A DNA stretch of 64,000 nt, from positions 5,989,357 to 6,053,356 of the forward strand of contig NZ_CP036343.1 in NCBI RefSeq assembly GCF_007746795.1, written 5' to 3'. Under the pieces are notes generated by a model, which saw only the letters and a list, made by a program, of their open reading frames with translations, was not told the origin of the DNA and ran no database searches. The DNA is from Gimesia algae (lineage in GTDB: Bacteria > Planctomycetota > Planctomycetia > Planctomycetales > Planctomycetaceae). The position numbers and the translations under genes were made by a program. How positions within the stretch are numbered: the stretch's first letter is position 1; the number at the start of each line of letters is the position of its first letter. Of the stretch, positions 38,413 to 45,141 are shown piece after piece.

Positions 38413-39757
38413 CTTCTTCCCATTCCTTCAAAGCCTGACTCATTGAATTCACGATTTCCGGGTGCTTCGCTGCCCGATTCTGCTGTTCCCCTAGATCCGT
38501 TTTCAAATGATACAGTTCACTGCGGTTGTTTTTGAGACAGAGCTTCCACTGCCCGCGACGCACAGCGCGGTTGTTTCCCATCCGCCAGAACAGGTCGCGG
38601 TCTGCTAAAGAACGTCCCGTTTGCCAGAGCGGTGACAGGTCAAGACCGTCGGTCTGGATATCGGCTTCAGGGACACCTGCTGCCTGCGCCAGGGTGGGCA
38701 GCAAATCCACCGAATGGGCGGTCTGGTCGGTCACGCCGGCGGTGATGATTCCCGGCCAGGCAATCAGGCAGGGCACACGATGACCGCCTTCATACAGGGT
38801 TGCTTTCTGTCCGCGCAAAGGACCATTGCTGGAGATGTTTTGAAAGTTTTTTCCATAGTTGAGATAACCGCCATTGTCTGAGGTGAAAATCACCAGCGTG
38901 TTCTGCTCCAGTTCCAGACGCCGCAGGGTAGACAGAATTTCCCCCACGCTCTGATCGAGCGACTCAATCATGGCTCTGGTATGAGGACTGACATTATTTG
39001 GGTCGGGAATGATACCCCATTTGTCAGCGTGATAGTCCTGCCCTGCTTTGCGGTGCGGCGGATCGTGGGGTCCCTGCCAGGGGAAGTGAATCGCCAGGTG
39101 CGGCACATAGAGAAAGAAAGGACGTGCGCGGTTGGCTTCCATAAATGCCGCGCTGTATTTGCTCAACAGATCGGCGGTGTATCCTTTTTCCATCTTGACT
39201 GTATTATTCAGCCACCAGTCCTGGTTACCGGAACGATCGACGTGAGTGTGGTGGTCGCCGTCTCCCGAGGTCAGGCCGCGAAACAGATCAAAGCCCTGGC
39301 TGGTGGGCAGCCAGGGAGGCTGGTAGCCCAGATGCCACTTCCCGAAACAGGCGGTCGCGTAGCCCTGTTGTTTGAGCAGTTCCGCCATCGTCACCGCCTG
39401 ATGCGGCAGTCCGATATCGTGATTTGATTTCCCTGACAGAGCCGACTCGAACTGTGGCCCGAAACGCTGCTGGTACTGCCCCGTGAGCATCGCGGCCCGG
39501 GTAGGCGTGCACATCGCGCCGGCGGAATGAAAGTCGTTAAACTTCAGGCTGGCGGCAGACAGCCGATCAATGTGGGGCGTTTTAACATGTTTGTTTCCAT
39601 AACAGCCCAGGTCGCCGTACCCGAGGTCGTCCGCCATGATGAGGACAATGTTCGGCGGTTGTTGTTCAGCAGCCGCGGAGGGCGACCACGCCAGCAGGCA
39701 ACTAACGGTGATCAGCAGAGAAAACATAAGGGGACGCATGAGGGCCTGTGATTCCAT
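38378..39757 (-). CDS. Secreted sulfatase (type I)
   Basis: About 459 residues. After a signal peptide (ending near SAAAE) come VLIMADDLGYGDLGCYGN, the formylglycine site CTPTR in AMCTPTRAAMLTGQYQQRFG, and IFTSDNGGYLNYG. All key residues of the family are present. The start is uncertain: ATG at 39757 is used, while ATG at 39739 has a better placed AGG. It overlaps the downstream sulfatase gene by 35 nt, so the two form one unit. No sulfatase-maturing enzyme gene is in this window. Confidence 0.9.
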   Translation of the reverse strand: MESQALMRPLMFSLLITVSCLLAWSPSAAAEQQPPNIVLIMADDLGYGDLGCYGNKHVKTPHIDRLSAASLKFNDFHSAGAMCTPTRAAMLTGQYQQRFGPQFESALSGKSNHDIGLPHQAVTMAELLKQQGYATACFGKWHLGYQPPWLPTSQGFDLFRGLTSGDGDHHTHVDRSGNQDWWLNNTVKMEKGYTADLLSKYSAAFMEANRARPFFLYVPHLAIHFPWQGPHDPPHRKAGQDYHADKWGIIPDPNNVSPHTRAMIESLDQSVGEILSTLRRLELEQNTLVIFTSDNGGYLNYGKNFQNISSNGPLRGQKATLYEGGHRVPCLIAWPGIITAGVTDQTAHSVDLLPTLAQAAGVPEADIQTDGLDLSPLWQTGRSLADRDLFWRMGNNRAVRRGQWKLCLKNNRSELYHLKTDLGEQQNRAAKHPEIVNSMSQALKEWEEDVDTSAKKISK

Positions 39758-39835
39758 GAAAAGAGAGCGCTGGTAGATGTTCAACTCTTTTCACTATAGC
39801 CGGTAGAAGCAGTCGATCACAACTTAAAATACGAT

Positions 39836-39881
39836 AGAGAGCGGCGGTCTTTCGATGCCGCGCCCTGTGGTACAGATTCAG
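39836..39881 (+). repeat. 46-bp direct repeat, left copy, flanking the Xre-RES locus
   Basis: Matches 41134-41179 at 40 of 46 positions by hand count (shared blocks AGAGAGCGGCGGT, CGCGCCC and AGATTCAG). Its last base directly adjoins the stop codon of the xre gene (39882). Confidence 0.75.
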
Positions 39882-40286
39882 TCAGCTAAGTATGCCGGAA
39901 TTCAGGCGGTAAACCATATCCCAGAGCCTGTCGATCTCACCATGTTCTATGACCTCGACCGGCTTTCGTGATTGAAACGCTTCATTGGGAGTATAAAACC
40001 AGTCACCGAGACAATCTGGGGTCACCACTTCACTCAATGCCTGGCACAGTCGCTTCACTTCAATGTAGTTACGCTGAAGTTTTTCTACTTTCTCTTTATT
40101 AGACTCGACCTTGGCGATTGCACGCACAGAAACATTGACAAGACGGGAAAACTTGTCTCTTGGTAGACCTAACATATGACGGAGTTCGAGTTTGGATTCA
40201 TTTTGAAATACGATCACGCGAATGCCAAACAACCCAGGAATATTATAGTATTGTTTTTTTGGTGCTTTTTTTGATCTGGTAGTCAT
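39882..40286 (-). CDS. Xre/MbcA/ParS-type antitoxin of a RES toxin
   Basis: About 134 residues. An N-terminal HTH-like helical part (RHMLGLPRDKFSRLVNVSVR) is followed by the toxin-binding C-terminal domain (DUF2384 type), with CLGDWFYTPNEAFQSRKPVE and VIEHGEIDRLWDMVYRL. This pairs with RES-domain toxins, which degrade NAD+ in characterised systems, and the antitoxin usually also represses the operon. The start is ATG at 40286 with AGAGG upstream; a TTG at 40310 is less likely. Here the antitoxin follows the toxin, the reverse of the common order. The gene itself is intact. Confidence 0.85.
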   Translation of the reverse strand: MTTRSKKAPKKQYYNIPGLFGIRVIVFQNESKLELRHMLGLPRDKFSRLVNVSVRAIAKVESNKEKVEKLQRNYIEVKRLCQALSEVVTPDCLGDWFYTPNEAFQSRKPVEVIEHGEIDRLWDMVYRLNSGILS

Positions 40287-40378
40287 CAAATTACCTCTTC
40301 CCTTGCTCAAACAGCTCTAAAGCTATTATATCGTTACCCGAGAACCTGACAAGCACTTTTGCATGCATTTTTGCAAGA

Positions 40379-40978
40379 TCATGGCCAGCCAGAGGGGTGA
40401 GGTGGTAAATCATCTTCTGCAATTAACCTGATATAATTCGGAGAAACGACGGCATCAGGATAAATAACAACATTTTGTCCCTCGCGATCTTGTGCAGATG
40501 GTACGAGCAATCCCTGAAAACCCGAAAGATACGCACCACGACCAATTGCCTGCGTCCATGATTCCTCTCCCTGGTCTTGAATCGCCTGCCAATCTTCTTC
40601 CAGTAACTCGGTAAGCGAAAATCCAAGTTTTCGACGCACGGAATACTCAGTCAGGTCTAAGAGAGACTTCGCTTTAAATTCGAAACCAGCGATGACACGA
40701 GGGCGAATGAAATGTTTATCGAATCCATATCTGCGAAACGCCTGGTAGCTCTCCCTGACCGCTGTTTATATGCTCAGAGATCCATAGATTGTTCTCAAGC
40801 CTGGGGGATTCCATCTTCCACCAAAGTAACTTGCACCATTACCAGAAATGAGATCATTTTTATTCGCATACTTAACCCCGGCCGAGCGAAAAGCGACTTC
40901 TTTTATCGCAATCGCATGGGGATGTATTTTTTCAATACGATCGAATAAATCCTGTACCCCGGGTGCATCTTCAGACAA
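40379..40978 (-). pseudogene. RES-domain toxin interrupted by one in-frame stop codon
   Basis: Read through, the frame gives a normal-sized RES toxin of about 199 residues with all landmarks: R31, KYANKNDLISG, GGRWNPPGLRTIYGS, then after the stop TAVRESYQAFRRYGF, SVRRKLGFSLTELLEEDW and GLLVPSAQDREGQNVVIYPD. Codon 71 is TAA (40766-40768) between AGCATA and ACAGCG; a single change from GAA or CAA would explain it. No frameshift is needed. The truncated 70-residue product lacks E76 and the C-terminal half, so it should be inactive. TTG at 40978 with GGGAGG upstream is the start. Sequencing error or stop readthrough cannot be excluded. Confidence 0.85.
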
Positions 40979-41133
40979 AGTTGTCTGCCTCCCTGTAAAA
41001 AACCGGTTTCACAGTGCGGTTTAATCTAACGACTGTCCGTCATGGAATCGCGCTGGTTGACAGCCGACATGCGTTTCTGATTGAACTCCAGCATACGGAG
41101 ACAGGTATTCCATCTCAATCATGAAGCTGTGAG

Positions 41134-41179
41134 AGAGAGCGGCGGTTTATCGGTGTCGCGCCCCGTGGTATAGATTCAG
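41134..41179 (+). repeat. 46-bp direct repeat, right copy
   Basis: The partner of 39836-39881. It covers the last codons and stop (41147-41149) of the small secreted-protein gene, so the left copy looks like a decayed duplicate of that gene's 3' end. Similarity stops beyond AGATTCAG at 41179. Confidence 0.75.
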
Positions 41180-41620
41180 CAGGCGATACTTCTCTTCGGA
41201 TTCCTGGTAATCGGCTTTTAGACGTTCCCAGGCTGCTTCGAGTTTTTTTGAAATGGTGAAGGCTCCGTCCGCAGCGGCGAGCTTTTTGTTTTCCTGCGGA
41301 GTTTCAGGATTGAAATATTCGTGTACGGTATTCAACTGGCGGCGCATCCGGTCGTAGAACTGGCTGGCATCGTATGACTCATAGAAGGGCAGAAGCGGGG
41401 CAGACTGTGCCTGAAAGAGCAAGCTGGCGTCCACTTCTGTCCGTTCGCGGGTTGTTTCAGCGGTCTGTTGTTCGGGAATGTGGATCAGCGGTTTAACGAC
41501 GGCAGCCGGGACGGACATATCGAACGCATCCAGTTTGTAGATACTTTCGTATCCCTCAGTCGCATTGAGAAGGGTGCAACTAAAGCCCCACAAAACGAGT
41601 GCACAGAACAGTCGCTGCAT
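41147..41620 (-). CDS. Small secreted protein, family with the gene at 41735
   Basis: A 157-residue exported protein with a signal peptide (cleavage near LNATEG). Just after cleavage it has YESIYKLDAFDMSVPAAVVK followed by PLIHIPE, closely like QQSVYEMDSFETPVLTSVIE and PLVPSE in the neighbour at 41735. The middle has FLLF-like and charged helical segments (EAAWERLKADYQESEEKYRL). No known family. AAGGAG seven bases before the ATG at 41620 is a strong ribosome site. The 3' end lies within the right 46-bp repeat. Confidence 0.75.
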   Translation of the reverse strand: MQRLFCALVLWGFSCTLLNATEGYESIYKLDAFDMSVPAAVVKPLIHIPEQQTAETTRERTEVDASLLFQAQSAPLLPFYESYDASQFYDRMRRQLNTVHEYFNPETPQENKKLAAADGAFTISKKLEAAWERLKADYQESEEKYRLLNLYHGARHR

Positions 41621-41734
41621 GAATGAACTCCTTTCAAATAGAATCTGATTTATTGTGTATGATCAGCGACGATTCGAATTTAAGCCGTCACTTCAGAATT
41701 ACAGAACCTGTAATCTGATCACATGACTGAACTG

Positions 41735-42070
41735 TCAGCGTTTTCCCGTCATCAGCCATTGCAACTCCAGCCGGGGTCGCGGCCACAGGAGATTCGGATC
41801 TGACTTTGCTGAGGGGCGGACCACGGGCGTAAACGGAAGCGACTGAGTCAGAAAGATTTGAGCAGGTTCCCGGATCTCAGTTTGATCCAGTTTCAGAGCT
41901 GTTTCGTCGACGAGATAAGACACATTTTCAGACGGAACCAGGGGCTCTATGACCGATGTGAGAACGGGAGTCTCGAAGGAATCCATTTCGTAAACGCTTT
42001 GCTGTCCGTCATCTGCGAACAGAGATGCGCATGCACAACAGAAAACGACTGTGAAACACGGTTTGAGCAT
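41735..42070 (-). CDS. Small secreted protein, family with the gene at 41147
   Basis: A 111-residue exported protein with a Cys-containing signal peptide (cleavage near LFADDG). The first 30 mature residues share the motif S(I/V)Y(K/E)(L/M)D(A/S)F(D/E) and a following PL(I/V) with the 41147 protein; the rest diverges and ends in WPRPRLELQWLMTGKR. AGGAGG six to seven bases before the ATG is a strong ribosome site. It and its neighbours are consecutive on the minus strand. No known family. Confidence 0.72.
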   Translation of the reverse strand: MLKPCFTVVFCCACASLFADDGQQSVYEMDSFETPVLTSVIEPLVPSENVSYLVDETALKLDQTEIREPAQIFLTQSLPFTPVVRPSAKSDPNLLWPRPRLELQWLMTGKR

Positions 42071-42178
42071 CGTAAGCCTCCTGAAATCATCGGGCCGGAA
42101 AGAAGAACGTTGTTCAGAGCCGTGATGTAACAGAAAACCTGAAATGTGTCGAGACGATTTGTACCCTATTTAACCAGC

Positions 42179-42249
42179 TCAGACTGTGTCTCATTTTACT
42201 GTAACGTCTCGAGGGTCTTTTGGACCGGGTATAATAGATTGAGAGATGC
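42179..42249 (-). repeat. 71-nt dispersed stem-loop repeat, copy 3 (reverse orientation)
   Basis: Read on the minus strand it matches copy 2 (24502-24572) at 57 of 71 positions by hand count, without gaps. The block CTCTCAATCTAT and the ending AGTAAAA ... GACACAGTCT are shared. It begins inside the stop codon of the gene at 42249-42686. Confidence 0.75.
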
Positions 42250-42686
42250 TATGGTTGTTTTTGAGACGCTCTGGAAATCAATGCGCCTCCATGCAGTGGG
42301 AGTTGGTTTTGCTTTCGCGACTGGCGTCGGTCGTATTCTGCTGATCTATTAATCTCTCGACGCAATGCCGACCAGGCCCGAGGACAACGATATTGAAAAT
42401 CGGGAGCATAGCCTATGGAGCTGCGGACTTGAGATTTCTGCCGGGACGATGGAAAGGTAAAGGTCTGCACGGGTACCTTGTGGCTCTCTTTCCCGGATCG
42501 CGGAGATTTTTCCCCATTGAATTTCTTTGTTACAACGGGTTGATCAATCACTTTCAACTCCGAAATCTGGATCGAATTTCTGTGTAACTTTGCTTTCACT
42601 CCTTGCCTGATGACCTCGTCTGCCACAAGAGATGGAGTGACATAACTGAGAACCATGAAAATTGCAAAGAGTCGGGCGATCATCAT
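42249..42686 (-). CDS. Small secreted basic protein, unknown
   Basis: A 145-residue exported protein with a signal peptide (cleavage near LVADEV). The mature part is very basic (KFNGEKSPRSGKESHK) and ends in RRQSRKQNQLPLHGGALISR. No motif of the two neighbouring secreted proteins could be aligned with confidence. AGGAGAGAG stands just before the tandem ATG ATG at 42686. The stop codon overlaps the beginning of copy 3 of the 71-nt repeat, so the natural C-terminus may have been altered by it. Confidence 0.62.
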   Translation of the reverse strand: MMIARLFAIFMVLSYVTPSLVADEVIRQGVKAKLHRNSIQISELKVIDQPVVTKKFNGEKSPRSGKESHKVPVQTFTFPSSRQKSQVRSSIGYAPDFQYRCPRAWSALRREINRSAEYDRRQSRKQNQLPLHGGALISRASQKQP

Positions 42687-43056
42687 CTCTCTCCTGTGAA
42701 ATGTGCATCCACGAACAGATACCGTTTTTCAGAATCAGTATAGCAGCAAATCTGGAGGCCGTCGAGAAGAATCGATCGAAACTCAATAGAGGGGTAAGCT
42801 GCCCAAGTTTTTAAATTCAGTAGAACCATCTAATTATAGAAACGGAGATAGTAGCTCACACATTCAATCCAGACAGATGCAACTATTACTGTTTCTCACA
42901 GAGGATGAGGAACCCTCTGAACCACAGGAGTGCGAACCCTGCCATTTCCTGTTGCCTGCGGCAATCCCGAATTACATTCGGGACCACCCACGGAAAGTTT
43001 CATCAGAATTGAAATCGAATTTCATTGAAAGATCTTTGATATCCAATCAGCTGATC
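42687..43056. other. Intergenic region between the secreted-protein cluster and the VOC gene
   Basis: No gene is supported. A plus-strand open frame running from 42877 through the VOC gene is antisense to it and is judged a shadow. The stretch must contain the promoter of the minus-strand secreted gene at 42686; no hexamers were convincing. No terminator was seen after the VOC gene. Confidence 0.5.
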
Positions 43057-43467
43057 TCAATAAATAGGCCAGATGCCGGGGGTGGCGAGTTCGAGGACGT
43101 GATTGTCGGGGTCGCGGAAGTAGAGGCTTTCTCCGCCGCGCGGCCAGCTGACGCGACTTTCGATTTCGACTCCGTTGGCTATCAGGCGGGCTTCCCACTT
43201 TTCGAAGTCGTCGCGTTCGATCGCGAAGGCAAAATGTACGGGGCCATCGCCGTCGTGCGGTGGAATCACGCCCCCTTCCAGATGGGCGGCGGTGTGGGTG
43301 GCGCCCCGTTTGAAGATCAGAAATACACTACGGTCGCCGGCGTTCATGGCACAAAACCGCTGGTCTTCTGCCATGATTTCAAATTCAAACAGCCGCTGGT
43401 AAAAGTCGATGGCGATCTGCAGATCATCAACATAAATGGCTGTTTCCAGCACGCCGTGCACTTTCAC
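43057..43467 (-). CDS. VOC-family (glyoxalase-like) protein
   Basis: A 136-residue metalloenzyme-fold protein with two beta-alpha-beta-beta-beta units, starting VLETAIYVDDLQIAIDFYQR and ending YFRDPDNHVLELATPG. The probable metal ligands are H4, E (about 54-67 region) and E (in VLELA). The family includes glyoxalases, dioxygenases and antibiotic-resistance proteins; the substrate cannot be told. GTG at 43467 has AGGAGA upstream. It follows the HTH gene by 15 nt, so it is in one unit with it. Confidence 0.85.
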   Translation of the reverse strand: MKVHGVLETAIYVDDLQIAIDFYQRLFEFEIMAEDQRFCAMNAGDRSVFLIFKRGATHTAAHLEGGVIPPHDGDGPVHFAFAIERDDFEKWEARLIANGVEIESRVSWPRGGESLYFRDPDNHVLELATPGIWPIY

Positions 43468-43482
43468 GAGTCTCTCTCCTGC

Positions 43483-43719
43483 TCAGGCTGCCTGGCCTGT
43501 TGTTTGTTGTTCTTCTGCTGCTGCGTACTGCAGGAGATCTCCTGGCTGACAATCCAGGTACTCACAAATCTTTTCCAGCGTCGCAAAGCGAATGCCTTTG
43601 ACCTTTCCCGATTTTAACAGGGACAGGTTCTGTTCGGTGATTCCCACGTGCTTCGCCAGATCGCGGGAAGTCACTTTACGCTTCGCCAGCATTACATCCA
43701 GGGTAATATAAATTTGCAT
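43483..43719 (-). CDS. Small XRE-family HTH regulator
   Basis: A 78-residue Cro/C1-type DNA-binding protein, with RDLAKHVGITEQNLSLLKSG as the helix-turn-helix and LEKICEYLDCQPGDLLQY at the end. Such short regulators (YozG-like) typically accompany DUF2975 membrane proteins, which is exactly what is upstream here. It is likely an autoregulator of this unit (inference). Confidence 0.88.
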   Translation of the reverse strand: MQIYITLDVMLAKRKVTSRDLAKHVGITEQNLSLLKSGKVKGIRFATLEKICEYLDCQPGDLLQYAAAEEQQTTGQAA

Positions 43720-43796
43720 GATATCTTGATTAGCTTTCCGAAGCAGTACCGTTCTCTCATTCCACTATAACTGAATGTCACAGATCAGACCAGCGG

Positions 43797-44330
43797 TTAA
43801 ACAATCTGGGCATGTTCTTCCGCGATCAGACTGGCTCGCTTTAGCAGATTCGCCAGCAGAAAGATCAGAGCTCCGACTGCGGCCAGGACGATCTGATTCG
43901 AACTGATGTTGATCGCCAGCATTTTCTGCCCCGGTGGATTATGCATGGTCAATAAGACGCTCAGAACAGCGCCACCGACAGGAGAGAGAAAAGCGGTGCC
44001 CATCAGTCCCAGGGCAAAGCGTTTGAGCAGGCGACTGTTTTGCGATCCCAGGTAATCTTCGGCACAACAGGCTTTGAGAAAACGATGTAAGGCAAACAGC
44101 CCCCAGTAGGTAGGCGTGATCAGCAGAGCCGTGACCAGTACCATGCCCAATCTTGAGGAAACCGGCAGCGGAAAGGGAATGGCTTTCACAGGGATCATGC
44201 CGTTCTGCGCAGCGATCAGGTCGGCACAAAACCAGACCCAGAGTAAAAATGCAGGCAGCAGCCACAGTGACAGCGCACACAGATAATACAGAATGCGGCA
44301 AATGACACTGGTACGATCTTTTCGAGCCAT
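43797..44330 (-). CDS. DUF2975-type membrane protein
   Basis: A roughly 177-residue membrane protein with four hydrophobic segments (about residues 11-40, 55-75, 103-125 and 142-160) and a C-terminus SLIAEEHAQIV, the typical end of DUF2975 proteins. The partner HTH gene lies 77 nt downstream. ATG at 44330 with AAAGGA upstream is preferred over TTG at 44348. The molecular role of the family is not known; pairing with a YozG-like regulator is usual. Confidence 0.82.
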   Translation of the reverse strand: MARKDRTSVICRILYYLCALSLWLLPAFLLWVWFCADLIAAQNGMIPVKAIPFPLPVSSRLGMVLVTALLITPTYWGLFALHRFLKACCAEDYLGSQNSRLLKRFALGLMGTAFLSPVGGAVLSVLLTMHNPPGQKMLAINISSNQIVLAAVGALIFLLANLLKRASLIAEEHAQIV

Positions 44331-45141
44331 CTCAGGAATCCTTTCCAAATGGTTTTAATGTAAGACGGCGAATTTTTATCGTTTTACGATAAACACTGCA
44401 ATCCCAGTTTCGTGCGTTTTTTATAGAATTGGTTCCGTTTTTTCATCTGAGTCGAACATGCTGCAATGCGGTAGAATGGAACACACGTCGTACCTGCTGT
44501 GATTGAGCACTCTCGGGCAAGCCGACAGATGGCATCCGCATGGGAGAGAGGACCACGGAGGGAGAGTACATTGAGTTTTATTATAGTTGTGGGGTTCAAT
44601 CTATGATTCGATCTATTGACTGTTGTCAGTGGTTCTGTTGCATGTTGGATTATTTTGTGGAAAGGCATGAGGAGGTCAAGGGAATGAACAATAAATTGTG
44701 GCGATCTGTCTTGATATGGGCACGATACTGGTGTGAGCAGTGGTGGTGCCATGGTGAAAGACTCCGATGTGCGGCGACCCGCAGGCATACATCGGGAACA
44801 GATGCTTTTTTGCAAACTGATTATCTGGAAAAAAGGGGCTTATTTATGGTGAAGATCAAGAACCAGTGGCCCGTGTTTCAGTGCACTGTAAACTGGTCAC
44901 GCGCGCGACTCACTTTGGCGCATATCCTCGGCAGCGGCAGGCGGGTGTCAAGTCGAATCTGATCAGTGACTGAGTCGCTGATTGGGGACGGAAGTCAGAG
45001 AGACTCACAATATTTTATGGAAAGCGGAGATTTCAATTTCGATTTTAGACTTGAGTTCAAGAAATAATCTCCCATAATTTTATATGCTCACAAAATATAA
45101 TCTCACATCGCTCCTGATAAAATCCATTAGAAATTAACAGC
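44331..45141. other. Gene-poor region of about 800 bp
   Basis: Apart from a doubtful small gene at 44684-44962 no coding sequence is supported. A minus-strand frame over 44384-44815 has no signal peptide, ribosome site or family resemblance. The last 100 bases are AT-rich and may hold the promoter of the gene at 45142. Confidence 0.45.
44684..44962 (+). CDS. Possible small Trp/Arg-rich protein
   Basis: A 92-residue open frame whose ATG follows GAGGAGG and AAGGG sequences that would make a strong ribosome site. The composition is odd (six Trp, many Arg and Cys) and no family is recognised. It is the only plausible gene in this 800-bp gap, but it may be chance. Confidence 0.22.
   Translation: MNNKLWRSVLIWARYWCEQWWCHGERLRCAATRRHTSGTDAFLQTDYLEKRGLFMVKIKNQWPVFQCTVNWSRARLTLAHILGSGRRVSSRI

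Noticed and set aside
42877-43617. 246-codon plus-strand open frame
   Set aside because: It is antisense to the VOC gene (43057-43467), whose protein has a clear family pattern and ribosome site. The plus frame has neither.
44384-44815. 143-codon minus-strand open frame
   Set aside because: No ribosome site, no domain, low-quality composition; overlaps the plus-strand candidate at 44684.
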